Positions 15,870-24,541 of a DNA stretch of 64,000 nt are shown here, in pieces. Made by a program: the position numbers and the translations under genes. The first letter of the stretch is position 1. Every line of letters starts with the position of its first letter. The stretch is from Cupriavidus sp. P-10. GTDB lineage: Bacteria > Pseudomonadota > Gammaproteobacteria > Burkholderiales > Burkholderiaceae. Location of the stretch: positions 372,001 through 436,000 of the forward strand of contig NZ_AP025171.1 in the NCBI RefSeq assembly GCF_003402535.2. The letters are read 5' to 3'. The notes beneath the pieces were generated by a model. It was not told the origin of the DNA, did not search any database, and saw only the letters and a list, made by a program, of their open reading frames with translations.

Positions 15870-17993
15870 ATGGCCGAAAAGAAGGCAAAACCCAATGCAA
15901 ACAACGCCGCAGGCCAGAAGTCAGCAGGCACGCCGGCGGGTTACGGCGACGCCCGGCGCGGCACTGGGGGTGAACTGCACCAGACCGCCGGCGGCAGCCA
16001 TCCGCCGCTGACCACCGCGCAAGGCATCCCCATTCCGGACAACCAGAACTCGCTCAGGGCAAATCCGCGCGGCCCGACCTTGCTCGAAGATTTCATCCTG
16101 CGGGAAAAAATTACACACTTCGACCACGAGCGCATCCCGGAGCGGATCGTCCACGCACGTGGTTCGGCGGCACATGGCTACTTCCAGCTGACCGACTCGC
16201 TCTCGGCCTACACCACTGCAAAGATGCTCACCGAAGTCGGCGAGAAGACGCCGGTCTTTACCCGCTTCTCCACCGTGGCCGGCGGCGCCGGCTCGGTCGA
16301 CACGCCGCGCGACGTGCGCGGCTTCGCGGTCAAGTTCTATACCAAGGAAGGCAACTGGGACCTGGTCGGCAACAACATCCCGGTGTTCTTTATCCAGGAC
16401 GCGATGAAGTTCCCCGACGTGGTCCACTCGGTCAAGATGGAACCAGACCGGGGCTTTCCGCAAGCGGCCAGTGCGCACGACACATTCTGGGATTTCATTT
16501 CGCTCACGCCTGAGTCGATGCACATGGTGATGTGGATCATGTCGGACCGCACCATCCCGCGCTCGCTGCGCATGATCGAAGGCTTCGGTGTGCACAGCTT
16601 CCGGCTGCTCGATGCGCAGGGCAATTCCACCTTCGTCAAATTCCACTGGCGGCCCAAGCTGGGGCTGCAGTCGACGGTATGGGACGAGGCGGTCAAGATC
16701 GCCGGCGCCGATCCCGACTTCCATCGCCGCGACCTGTTCAACGCGATCCAGTCGGGCAACTTTCCGGAATGGGAACTGGGCGTGCAGTTGTTCACCGAGG
16801 ACGACGCGGCAAAATTCCCGTTCGACCACCTCGACCCCACCAAGATCATCCCGGAAGAGACAGTGCCGCTGAAGATGATTGGCCGCATGGTGCTCGACCG
16901 CTGGCCCGACAACTTCTTTGCCGAGACCGAGCAGGTGGCGTTCTGCCCGGCCAATATCGTGCCGGGGGTGGACTTCTCCAACGACCCGCTGCTGCAGGGG
17001 CGTCTGTTCTCCTACCTCGACACGCAGTTGCTGCGGCTAGGCTCGCCGAACTTCCACCAGATCCCGGTCAACGCGCCGAAGTGCCCGTTCGCCCATCACC
17101 AGCGCGATGGCCATATGCAGATGGAGCGGCCGCGCGGGCGCGTGGCCTATGAGCCCAGCTCGCTCGATGACGGTTCCCCGCGCGAGGCGCCCGATCTTGG
17201 CTTCCCCAGCGCACGCGTGCCCGAGCAAGGCGACAAGGGCCGCATCCGTGCCGAGAGCTTTGCCGACCACTACAGCCAGGCGCGCTTGTTCTTCCGCAGC
17301 CAGACGCGCGCCGAGCAGGCGCATATCGCCTCGGCGCTGGTGTTCGAGCTGTCCAAGGTCGAACATGTGCACGTGCGCGAGCGCATGGTGGGGCACCTGC
17401 GCAATATCGACGACAACCTGGGCCAGCGCGTCGCCGATGGCCTGGCGCTGGACCAGCTGCCGGACCCGCTGCCGTCCGCCGTGCCGGTGCAGGACCTGCC
17501 GCCGTCACCGGCGCTGCAGATCATCGGCCGCATGAAAGACACGCTGCAGGGGCGCGAGGTTGGCATCCTGGTTGCCGATGGCTCCGATGGCGCCACCGTC
17601 GAATCCCTCCGGCAGGCAGCAACCGCCGCCGGCGCCACGGTGAAGATCGTCGCGCCCAAGGTCGGCGGCGCGGTGCTGGCCGACGGCAGCAAGCTGGCCG
17701 CGGATGGCCAGCTTGCCGGTACCCCTTCCGTGATGTTCGATGCGGTGGCGGTGGTGCTGTCCGCCGACGGCGCGGCGCAGCTGGCGCAGGAAAGCGCGGC
17801 GCTGGACTTCGTCTGCTTTGCCTATGCGCACCTGAAGGCCATTGCGGCCGATGACGGCGGCGACGCGTTGCTGGCGCAGGCCAACCTGAAGCCCGATAGC
17901 GGGGTGGTGCCGGCCAGCGATACCGCGCGCTTTATCGCGGCGGCCAAGACGCGGCAGTGGGAGCGCGAGCCGCAGGTGCGGATGCTGGCGTAA
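15870..17993 (+). CDS. katE: Large-subunit monofunctional catalase (HPII/KatE type)
   Basis: A 707-residue clade-2 catalase, which decomposes hydrogen peroxide to water and oxygen with haem. The distal His95 ([14 protein letters not shown]), Asn168 ([11 protein letters not shown]) and the proximal haem ligand Tyr382 ([10 protein letters not shown]) are visible. Residues about 555-707 form the extra C-terminal flavodoxin-like domain ([40 protein letters not shown]) that marks the large-subunit type. An AAGGAG site precedes the ATG. An OxyR-like site just upstream suggests peroxide induction. It stands alone, with no catalase-partner genes beside it. Confidence 0.95.
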   Translation: MAEKKAKPNANNAAGQKSAGTPAGYGDARRGTGGELHQTAGGSHPPLTTAQGIPIPDNQNSLRANPRGPTLLEDFILREKITHFDHERIPERIVHARGSAAHGYFQLTDSLSAYTTAKMLTEVGEKTPVFTRFSTVAGGAGSVDTPRDVRGFAVKFYTKEGNWDLVGNNIPVFFIQDAMKFPDVVHSVKMEPDRGFPQAASAHDTFWDFISLTPESMHMVMWIMSDRTIPRSLRMIEGFGVHSFRLLDAQGNSTFVKFHWRPKLGLQSTVWDEAVKIAGADPDFHRRDLFNAIQSGNFPEWELGVQLFTEDDAAKFPFDHLDPTKIIPEETVPLKMIGRMVLDRWPDNFFAETEQVAFCPANIVPGVDFSNDPLLQGRLFSYLDTQLLRLGSPNFHQIPVNAPKCPFAHHQRDGHMQMERPRGRVAYEPSSLDDGSPREAPDLGFPSARVPEQGDKGRIRAESFADHYSQARLFFRSQTRAEQAHIASALVFELSKVEHVHVRERMVGHLRNIDDNLGQRVADGLALDQLPDPLPSAVPVQDLPPSPALQIIGRMKDTLQGREVGILVADGSDGATVESLRQAATAAGATVKIVAPKVGGAVLADGSKLAADGQLAGTPSVMFDAVAVVLSADGAAQLAQESAALDFVCFAYAHLKAIAADDGGDALLAQANLKPDSGVVPASDTARFIAAAKTRQWEREPQVRMLA

Positions 17994-18240
17994 GGCAAGC
18001 TTCGGCAGGCGAGAGCAGGGCCTTCGCTATTTCCCCTGCCGCATCACCCATTGCACCGCCCGCGCCGGGAACGGCGAAGTACCGCCCTTATGACCATCCG
18101 AGCAGCCGAGCCCGCGCGAGCAGCGCATGTCGCGGGCGACGGCTGGCCCCGCGCTGCGCTCCGGCCGGCCCGGCGCCTCGCCGGACCGGCCGGCGACGCG
18201 ATATCCCAAGGGAAACCCACTAGAAGACCCCCTCTGCCTT

Positions 18241-18256
18241 TGGCACATAATGTGCA
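18241..18256 (+). promoter_or_regulatory. Candidate sigma-54 promoter of poxR
   Basis: TGGCAC-N5-GTGCA with the GG (18242-18243) and GC (18254-18255) doublets exactly 12 bases apart, as a -24/-12 element needs; one base departs from TTGCA. It also contains the 13-bp palindrome GCACAT-A-ATGTGC (18243-18255), so it could instead be an operator. It lies about 60 bases before the poxR ATG. The rest of the 322-base gap 17994-18315 shows no gene. Confidence 0.4.
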
Positions 18257-18315
18257 AGCGATGCCGGTGAAACGGCACACGCGAGCGGGCTACCCGCCGC
18301 CACAGAGGGGAGACA

Positions 18316-20019
18316 ATGAGCAGTTCAACCGACAAGTTCTCGGCCACCATGCGCGCCGGGCTGGCCGACCTTGCCCGCCGCCTGCGCTTCGCCATGGAGG
18401 AAGGCGCGATCTGGCTGGACGAGCAACGCATGATCCTGATCCACACCGCGGCCCTTGGCGCGCTGCGCAAGGAGCTGGTGGACACCATGGGCATGGAGCG
18501 CGCGCGCGGCCTGTTCATGCGCATGGGCTTCCATTCCGGCATGCGCGATGCCGAAGTCGCGAAGAAGCTGCGCGCCGGCCAGAGCGACTTCGGGCAGCTT
18601 GAAATCGGGCCGTGCCTGCACACCATCGAAGGCGTGGTCCGCGTCACGCCGGTCAAGGTCGATATCGATATCGCCGCCGGGATCTACGACGGCGAATTCC
18701 TCTGGGAAGACTCGTTCGAGGGCGACGTCCACCGGCAACTTTTCGGCATCGTCGACGAGCCTGCCTGCTGGATGCAGATCGGCTATGCCACCGGCTACAC
18801 CTCGGCGCTGATGGGCCGCACCATCCTGTATCGCGAGGTGGAATGCATTGCCTGCGGCCATGCGCACTGCCGCATCGTCGGCAAGCCGGTCGAGGCCTGG
18901 GAGGACGGCCAGCAGGTGCTGGCGCTGTACCAGCCCGATCCCGTGATCGAAACCATCATGGCGCTGCAGAGCGAGGTCGAGAACCTGCGCGCGCTGCAGG
19001 AAACCCGCGCCACGCCGGCCGATCTGGTGGGCAGTTCACCCGGCTTCCGTGCTGCCTGGAACCTGCTGCAGCGCGCTGCCGGCAGCAACGTGACGGTGCT
19101 GCTGTTGGGCGAGACCGGCGTCGGCAAGGAGCGCTTTGCGCAGGCGCTGCACAGTGTCAGCGGTCGTGCCGACAAGCCTTTCATCGCCGTCAACTGCGCG
19201 GCGATTCCCGATGAGCTGATCGAGTCTGAACTGTTTGGCGTGGAGAAGGGCGCCTTTACCGGCGCGCACCAGTCGCGGCCGGGGCGCTTCGAGCGCGCGC
19301 ATGGCGGCACGTTGTTCCTGGACGAGTTGGGGGAGCTGTCGGCATCGGCGCAGTCCAAGCTGTTGCGGGTGCTGCAGGAGGGGGAGGTCGAGCGCGTGGG
19401 GGGCTCGGGGTCGCGCAAGGTGGATGTGCGGCTGGTGGCCGCGACCAACGTCGATCTGGCGCAGGCGGTCAAGGAGGGTACCTTCCGCAAGGACTTGTAC
19501 TACCGGCTCAACGTGTATCCGGTGACGATTCCGCCGTTGCGGGAGCGGCTGGATGATATTCGTTTGTTGGCCGAACGCTTCGTGGCGCGCTATGGGGCGC
19601 GTCATGGCAAGCGCATCCTTGGTATTACCGATCGGGCGCTGGCCGAGTTGCGGCGCTATGACTGGCCGGGGAATGTGCGGGAACTGGAGAACGTGATCGA
19701 GCGGGGGGTGATTTTGGCCAGCAACGGGGGGCAGATTGGTGCCGATCATTTGTTCTTGCCCGCCAGTGCTGCGCCGCCGGTCGATACCGCGCCACGCCTC
19801 GGCGCCGGCGGCACGCTGCCAGAACTGCGTGAGGCGGCTGTGCATGCGCTGCTTGACCAGTTGTCGGAGCAGCAGTTGGCGCTGGGGGATGTGGAGACGG
19901 TGTTGATGGAAGCGGCGATGCAGCGCACTGATGGGAATATGAGCCAGGCGGCGCGGTTGTTGGGGATTACGCGGCCGCAGTTGGCTTATCGGTGGAAGAT
20001 GAGGAGAGGCGGGAATTGA
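18316..20019 (+). CDS. poxR: Sigma-54-dependent aromatic-sensing activator (XylR/DmpR/PoxR family)
   Basis: A 567-residue enhancer-binding protein in the order seen for DmpR. Residues about 15-210 are the XylR-N and V4R sensor domain, with the cysteine-rich [15 protein letters not shown] at 176-190 and a short linker. The AAA+ domain follows with Walker A GETGVGKE (265-272), the sigma-54 contact loop GAFTGA (312-317) and Walker B GGTLFLDE (330-337). A Fis-type HTH is at the end ([22 protein letters not shown]). Phenols bind the N-domain directly and release ATPase activity. It is followed by a phenol hydroxylase operon with matching activator sites. The 3' third uses many TTG and GGG codons, unlike the 5' part. 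Confidence 0.93.
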   Translation: MSSSTDKFSATMRAGLADLARRLRFAMEEGAIWLDEQRMILIHTAALGALRKELVDTMGMERARGLFMRMGFHSGMRDAEVAKKLRAGQSDFGQLEIGPCLHTIEGVVRVTPVKVDIDIAAGIYDGEFLWEDSFEGDVHRQLFGIVDEPACWMQIGYATGYTSALMGRTILYREVECIACGHAHCRIVGKPVEAWEDGQQVLALYQPDPVIETIMALQSEVENLRALQETRATPADLVGSSPGFRAAWNLLQRAAGSNVTVLLLGETGVGKERFAQALHSVSGRADKPFIAVNCAAIPDELIESELFGVEKGAFTGAHQSRPGRFERAHGGTLFLDELGELSASAQSKLLRVLQEGEVERVGGSGSRKVDVRLVAATNVDLAQAVKEGTFRKDLYYRLNVYPVTIPPLRERLDDIRLLAERFVARYGARHGKRILGITDRALAELRRYDWPGNVRELENVIERGVILASNGGQIGADHLFLPASAAPPVDTAPRLGAGGTLPELREAAVHALLDQLSEQQLALGDVETVLMEAAMQRTDGNMSQAARLLGITRPQLAYRWKMRRGGN

Positions 20020-20151
20020 TGTTTTTTTGATGTTGCCTGCGGCTTGGCGCCGGCAGCATCTCAGGTCAGCGGCCCTGGCACGGAACGCATCGCTGCGCTC
20101 GCTTGGCGCTATCGCCGATGAGCCCGAATGCCTGTACCTGCCCGCTTGTTT

Positions 20152-20183
20152 GCTCCCCTCTCCCGCTTGCGGGAGAGGGGCCG
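20152..20183. repeat. Palindromic repeat, copy 1 (after poxR)
   Basis: CCCCTCTCCCGC, TT, GCGGGAGAGGGG form a near-perfect hairpin, followed by the purine-rich tail ccgggggagagggccgg. Related copies occur at 26934-26965, around the IS element (33094-33100 plus 34600-34626) and, degraded, at 34677-34710. All are intergenic. It may also end poxR transcription. Confidence 0.65.
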
Positions 20184-20518
20184 GGGGAGAGGGCCGGAGC
20201 TTCCACGAAGTGCACGCAGTCAATCCGCTCAGGCGTCCCTGGCGAGGACCTTCGTTAGCGGTAGTCATGTCGCCAAGCCCAGCTGACTAACCAGGACGCG
20301 CGCGCAGCGCAGCCGCAGGCGTTCCTACCACGCCGCTAGCAGCAGGGGCCACCAAACAGCTCAGGGCTCGTTCAAAAACTGCGTCAATCCGAAGCCACCG
20401 TGGCGCACCCTGGCGTCAGGCAGCCCCACTCTGCAACGAAGCCCAGCCCCGTACGAAAGCCCCGGCACACTACGATAAGAGTGCCGCCCGCCCAGGGCAG
20501 TAAACGCGCTTTCTGGTG

Positions 20519-20562
20519 ACTCTTTGTCGCTCGGACAAAGAGTTACCCGCCCTTTAGGGCGG
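20519..20562. repeat. Double hairpin in the poxR-poxA spacer
   Basis: ACTCTTTGTC (20519-20528) pairs with GACAAAGAGT (20534-20543), directly followed by CCGCCC-TTTA-GGGCGG (20547-20562). Two tight hairpins in tandem look like a dispersed intergenic element rather than part of the promoter, which lies 400 bases downstream. The remainder of 20020-20800 shows no gene I can support. Confidence 0.5.
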
Positions 20563-20620
20563 AACAGGGCGCATCAAATATCCACCAGATGCCCAGCCGC
20601 AACGCACACCCCAAAGCAGC

Positions 20621-20636
20621 TTCACCATTTGATCCA
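20621..20636 (+). promoter_or_regulatory. Degenerate PoxR-type site
   Basis: TTCACCATTTGATCCA differs from the activator site at 20808-20823 (TTAACCATTTGATCAA) at only two positions. It lies 187 bases further upstream, far from the promoter, so it may be a relic or an auxiliary site. Confidence 0.35.
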
Positions 20637-20807
20637 TATTAAATCCCGCCACCCAGCCCCCGCAGCAGCGCAATGCTGCACCGCGCAGTCGGAATTTCAG
20701 CACCACATCAACACGTTAGCAGCGTACGCAAGCACGCCGCTGCTGCGCCGCAAGGCCCACGTACCCAGCCACCCTCGCTACCCGCAAACGTCCATCCCAA
20801 GCGGCTT

Positions 20808-20823
20808 TTAACCATTTGATCAA
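20808..20823 (+). promoter_or_regulatory. Upstream activating site 1 for PoxR
   Basis: TTAACCATTTGATCAA, an imperfect 16-bp palindrome of the XylR/DmpR class. Its centre is 30 bases from the centre of site 2, about three helical turns, as in XylR- and DmpR-controlled promoters, and about 154 bases upstream of the expected transcription start. Confidence 0.7.
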
Positions 20824-20837
20824 ACGCCCTCCACAGC

Positions 20838-20853
20838 TTGATCAATCGATCAA
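20838..20853 (+). promoter_or_regulatory. Upstream activating site 2 for PoxR
   Basis: TTGATCAATCGATCAA, a 16-bp palindrome that differs at one base from the TTGATCAATTGATCAA form known for XylR/DmpR sites. Centre about 124 bases upstream of the expected start. It works as a pair with site 1. Confidence 0.8.
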
Positions 20854-20941
20854 ACACCACAACGCCAGCGCTTGCGGGTTAACGCGGACGCAAGCCACGC
20901 CCATTCCCTGCAATCCCTTATCCCATCACGCTTCAAAGCCC

Positions 20942-20958
20942 TTGGCACAGTCTTCGCA
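20942..20958 (+). promoter_or_regulatory. Sigma-54 promoter of the phenol hydroxylase operon
   Basis: TTGGCAC-N5-TTCGCA with GG (20944-20945) and GC (20956-20957) doublets 12 bases apart. One base differs from TTGCA. Expected start near 20969; the first gene begins at 20998. Confidence 0.8.
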
Positions 20959-20997
20959 ATAAGCCCCGCACCCCAAGCCATCGCGAAGGAGCCAGCC

Positions 20998-21219
20998 ATG
21001 ACCCCCTCATCGGTCCCCCTGTTCGAAGCCACGCCGCGCTACGTCCGCGTCGAAGGCCGTACGCCCGAAGGCTTCGTGCAATTCGCCTTCAGCGTGGCCG
21101 ACCCCGACCTGAACGTCGAACTGATCATGCCCGAGCCGATGTTCGAAGCCTTCTGCTGCGTCAACCGCGTGCGCTTCCTGCCGCCGCTGGCAGAAGGCCC
21201 GCAGGAAGACGAAGACTGA
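20998..21219 (+). CDS. poxA: Phenol hydroxylase assembly subunit (PoxA/DmpK)
   Basis: A 73-residue protein, first gene after the sigma-54 promoter. RYVRVEGRTPEGFVQFAFSVADPDLNVELIMPEPMFEAFCCVNRVRFL matches the DmpK type, a small protein needed to assemble or load iron into the oxygenase in the Pseudomonas system but not for catalysis. The ATG at 20998 follows AAGGAG; longer in-frame starts upstream overlap the promoter. It is followed 52 bases later by poxB. Confidence 0.87.
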   Translation: MTPSSVPLFEATPRYVRVEGRTPEGFVQFAFSVADPDLNVELIMPEPMFEAFCCVNRVRFLPPLAEGPQEDED

Positions 21220-21271
21220 CAAGCCAACACCACCCACCGCACCACAAGAGAGGGACACAGGAGACCAAGCG

Positions 21272-22267
21272 ATGCAAGTCGATATCAAGACCCAGCAGAT
21301 CCAGCCGCTGCGCCAGACCTACGGCCACGTGGCGCGCCGCTTCGGCGACAAGCCGGCGTCGCGCTACCAGGAAGCGACCTACGACGTGCAGTCGGAAGTC
21401 AACTTCCACTACCGCCCCACCTGGGACCCCGGCTTCGAGCTGTACGACAAGCGCCGCACCGCCATCGTGATGCAGGACTGGTACGCGCTGAAGGACCCGC
21501 GCCAGTACTACTACGGCGCCTACGTGACCACACGCGGCCGCCAGCAGGATGCCGCCGAGAAGAACTTTGCCTTTGTCGAGAAGCGCGGCCTGTTGCAGGC
21601 GCTGCCGGCCGAATGGCAGGAGCGCCTGGCCACGGGCCTGCTGCCGCTGCGCCACGTGGAGTGGGGCGCGAACATGAACAACTTCTATTGCGCCGACTAC
21701 GGCTGGGGCACGGCGATCACGCAGGCCTGCACCTACTGCGCGATGGACCGCCTCGGCATCGCGCAGTACCTGTCGCGCATCGGCATGCTGCTCGATGGCA
21801 ATACCGGCGTGGCGCTGGAGCGCGCCAGGGTGGCGTGGCTGGAAAGCGCCGCGTGGCAGCCGCTGCGCCGCTATGTCGAGCACACCTTCGTCACCGAAGA
21901 CTGGTTCGAGACCTTTGTCGCGCAGAACCTGGTGCTCGACGGCTTGCTCTACCCGCTGGTCTACCAGCATGCCGACGCAGTCATCGTGCGCGCCTGCGGC
22001 ACGGGCCTCGCCGTGCTGACCGAGTTCATGAACGACTGGCGCGACGAGCATGCGCGCTGGGTCGATGCCGTGATCCAGGCCGCCGCCGCCGAGTCCGACG
22101 CCAACCGCGCGCTGCTGTCCGGCTGGGCGCACGCCGCCGCCGCGCAGGTGGCCGAAGCGCTGGTGCCAGTCGCCGACGCACTGACCGGCGCCGACGGCGC
22201 GCAGATCGTATCGCTGTGCCGCGAGCAGTTCGAAGTGCGGCTGAACAAGCTCGGCCTCGCCGCCTGA
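21272..22267 (+). CDS. poxB: Phenol hydroxylase oxygenase beta subunit (PoxB/DmpL)
   Basis: A 331-residue beta subunit of the soluble diiron monooxygenase hydroxylase. It shares the ferritin-like fold with the alpha subunit but lacks the diiron EXXH ligands; features include SRYQEATYDVQSEVNFHYRPTWDPGFELYDKRRTAI and HVEWGANMNNFYCADYGWGTAITQACTYCAMDRLG. With PoxD and PoxE it forms the (alpha-beta-gamma)2 hydroxylase that oxidises phenol to catechol. An AGGAG-like site precedes the ATG. Confidence 0.92.
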   Translation: MQVDIKTQQIQPLRQTYGHVARRFGDKPASRYQEATYDVQSEVNFHYRPTWDPGFELYDKRRTAIVMQDWYALKDPRQYYYGAYVTTRGRQQDAAEKNFAFVEKRGLLQALPAEWQERLATGLLPLRHVEWGANMNNFYCADYGWGTAITQACTYCAMDRLGIAQYLSRIGMLLDGNTGVALERARVAWLESAAWQPLRRYVEHTFVTEDWFETFVAQNLVLDGLLYPLVYQHADAVIVRACGTGLAVLTEFMNDWRDEHARWVDAVIQAAAAESDANRALLSGWAHAAAAQVAEALVPVADALTGADGAQIVSLCREQFEVRLNKLGLAA

Positions 22268-22300
22268 TCCCACGGACACACGGACACACGGAGACAAGAC

Positions 22301-22579
22301 ATGCCGACCGCCGCCAACGTCTACATCGCCCTGCAGAACAACGACGACACCCGCCCCATCATCGACGCCATCACCGAAGCCAACCCGCACGCCGTGGTCT
22401 CGCAGTTCCCGGCCATGGTCAAGATCGACGCCCCCGGCCACCTGACCATCGTGCGCGAGCTGGTCGCCGGCAAGCTCGGCCGCGACTGGGACCTGCAGGA
22501 GATCCACCTCAACCTGATCTCGCTGTGCGGGAACATCGACGAAGACGAAGACGCCTTCACGCTGCGCTGGAACAGCTGA
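22301..22579 (+). CDS. poxC: Phenol hydroxylase activator protein (PoxC/DmpM)
   Basis: A 92-residue cofactor-less coupling protein (MmoB/DmpM family): VYIALQNNDDTRPIIDAITEANPHAVVSQFPAMVKIDAPGHLTIVRELVAGKLGRDWDLQEIHLNLISLCGNID. It docks on the hydroxylase and tunes oxygen activation and turnover. It sits between the beta and alpha subunit genes, the usual order for this group. Confidence 0.93.
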   Translation: MPTAANVYIALQNNDDTRPIIDAITEANPHAVVSQFPAMVKIDAPGHLTIVRELVAGKLGRDWDLQEIHLNLISLCGNIDEDEDAFTLRWNS

Positions 22580-22610
22580 CACCACGCACACAGGACACCA
22601 CGGAGACATC

Positions 22611-24122
22611 ATGGACGCACGCAAGAAGCTCAACCTGCGCGAGACGTACGCCTCGATGACGCGCGACCTCGCCTGGGACACCACCTACGAGCCGATGGAC
22701 AAGGTCTTTCCCTTCGACAAGTACGAAGGCATCAAGATCCACGACTGGGACAAGTGGGAAGACCCGTTCCGCATGACCATGGACGCGTACTGGAAATACC
22801 AGTCCGAGAAAGAGCGCAAGCTGTACGCGATCATCGACTCGTTCGTGCAGAACAACGGCCACCTCAATGTTTCCGACCCGCGCTACCTGAACGCGCTGCG
22901 GCTGTTCCTGACCGGCGTGACGCCGCTCGAATACGCCGCGCACCGGGGCTACGCCCACCTGGGCCGGCACTTCCGCGGCGCCGGCGCGCGCGTGGCGGCG
23001 CAGATGCAGTCGATCGACGAGCTGCGCCATGCGCAGACCCAGCTGCATACGCTGTCCGTCTACAACAAGTACTTCAACGGCTTTGGCGAATGGCGCCACA
23101 TGCACGACCGGGTCTGGTACCTGTCGGTGCCCAAGTCGTACTTCGAAGACGCCATGAGCGCGGGGCCATTCGAGTTCATCACCGCGATCTCGTTCTCGTT
23201 CGAATACGTGCTGACCAACCTGCTGTTCATGCCGTTCATGTCGGGCGCGGCGTACAACGGCGACATGGCCACGGTGACCTTTGGCTTCTCGGCGCAGTCC
23301 GACGAGTCGCGCCACATGACGCTGGGGCTGGAGGTGGTCAAGTTCCTCTGCGAGCAGGATCCCGGCAACATCCCGCTCCTGCAGAAGTGGCTCGACAAAT
23401 GGTTCTGGCGCGGTTTCCGCCTGCTGACGCTGGTCGGCATGATGATGGACTACATGCTGCCCAAGCGCGTGATGTCGTGGGCCGAAGCGTGGGAGATGTA
23501 CTTCGAGCAGGCCGGCGGCGCGCTGTTCAAGGACCTGGAGCGCTACGGGCTGCGCATGCCCAAGTACCACGAGGTCGCGACCAAGACCAAGGACCGCATC
23601 ACGCACGAGGCGTGGGGCACCTTCTACAACTACGCCGCCGCGGCCGGATTCCACACCTGGGTGCCGAAGCAAGACGAAATGGCGTGGCTCGCCGGGAAAT
23701 ACCCAGAGACCTTCGAGCGCTACTACAAGCCGCGCCTGGACCACTGGCAGGAGCGGCAACAGGAGGGCGAGCGCTTCTACAACGCCACGCTGCCGATGCT
23801 GTGCCAGACCTGCCAGATCCCGATGGTGTTCTCCGAGGCGGACGACCCCACCCAGACCTGCTACCGCGAGAGCAGCTACCACGGCATGAAGTTCCACTTC
23901 TGCTCCGACGGCTGCAAGGACATCTTCGACGACGAGCCCGAAAAGTACGCACAGGCCTGGCTGCCGGTGCACCAGATCTACCAGGGCAACTGCGGCGGGG
24001 CGACGCTGCCTGACGTGCTGCAGTGGTATCGCATCAACCAGGGCGCCGACAACCTGGACTTCGAAGGCTCGCAGGACCAGCGCAACTGGAATGCCTGGAA
24101 GGGCATCGCGCCGGCCGCCTGA
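22611..24122 (+). CDS. poxD: Phenol hydroxylase oxygenase alpha subunit (PoxD/DmpN)
   Basis: A 503-residue catalytic subunit with a carboxylate-bridged diiron centre. All six ligands can be placed: Glu107 (TPLEYAA), Glu137 and His140 (DELRHAQ), Glu198 (SFEYVL), Glu232 and His235 (DESRHM). This matches the phenol/toluene monooxygenase family. A cysteine-containing stretch (LCQTCQIPM to FCSDGCKDIF, residues about 400-435) resembles a zinc-binding YHS-like element found in phenol hydroxylases. The reaction is phenol + O2 + NADH to catechol, in the cytoplasm. Confidence 0.95.
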   Translation: MDARKKLNLRETYASMTRDLAWDTTYEPMDKVFPFDKYEGIKIHDWDKWEDPFRMTMDAYWKYQSEKERKLYAIIDSFVQNNGHLNVSDPRYLNALRLFLTGVTPLEYAAHRGYAHLGRHFRGAGARVAAQMQSIDELRHAQTQLHTLSVYNKYFNGFGEWRHMHDRVWYLSVPKSYFEDAMSAGPFEFITAISFSFEYVLTNLLFMPFMSGAAYNGDMATVTFGFSAQSDESRHMTLGLEVVKFLCEQDPGNIPLLQKWLDKWFWRGFRLLTLVGMMMDYMLPKRVMSWAEAWEMYFEQAGGALFKDLERYGLRMPKYHEVATKTKDRITHEAWGTFYNYAAAAGFHTWVPKQDEMAWLAGKYPETFERYYKPRLDHWQERQQEGERFYNATLPMLCQTCQIPMVFSEADDPTQTCYRESSYHGMKFHFCSDGCKDIFDDEPEKYAQAWLPVHQIYQGNCGGATLPDVLQWYRINQGADNLDFEGSQDQRNWNAWKGIAPAA

Positions 24123-24151
24123 GCAGGCGCATAACAGACAAGGAGACAACC

Positions 24152-24511
24152 ATGCCCGTCGTATCCATCGGCGACTACACCTTCGCGCCGGCCGACCGCG
24201 AAGACGCATTCCACGGCAACCGCCTGCTCTACATCGGCTGGGACGGCCACCTGCTGTTCTGCGCGCCGCACTGCTTTCCGTTCGCGCCGTCGATGCCGCT
24301 GCGCGCGGTGGTGCAGGACGTGCTGCCCGCGGTCTACGGCTATCACCCAGACTTCGCCCGCATTGACTGGAGCACGGTGCAGTGGCTGCGCGGCGGCCAG
24401 CCGTGGCAGCCCGACCTGGACCGCACGCTGGAAGAGAACGGCCTGGGCCACAAGGACGTGATCCGCTTCCGCACGCCGGGGCTGGACGGCATCGCCGGCA
24501 GCGGCAGCTGA
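24152..24511 (+). CDS. poxE: Phenol hydroxylase oxygenase gamma subunit (PoxE/DmpO)
   Basis: A 119-residue small subunit of the hydroxylase. VVSIGDYTFAPADREDAFHGNRLLYIGWDGHLLFCAPHCFPFAPSMPLRAVVQDVLPAVYGYHPDF is typical of DmpO. AAGGAG precedes the ATG at 24152; the frame stays open upstream but overlaps poxD. Confidence 0.9.
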   Translation: MPVVSIGDYTFAPADREDAFHGNRLLYIGWDGHLLFCAPHCFPFAPSMPLRAVVQDVLPAVYGYHPDFARIDWSTVQWLRGGQPWQPDLDRTLEENGLGHKDVIRFRTPGLDGIAGSGS

Positions 24512-24541
24512 TGCGCGCGGTTAGCAAGCAAGGAGACCGAG

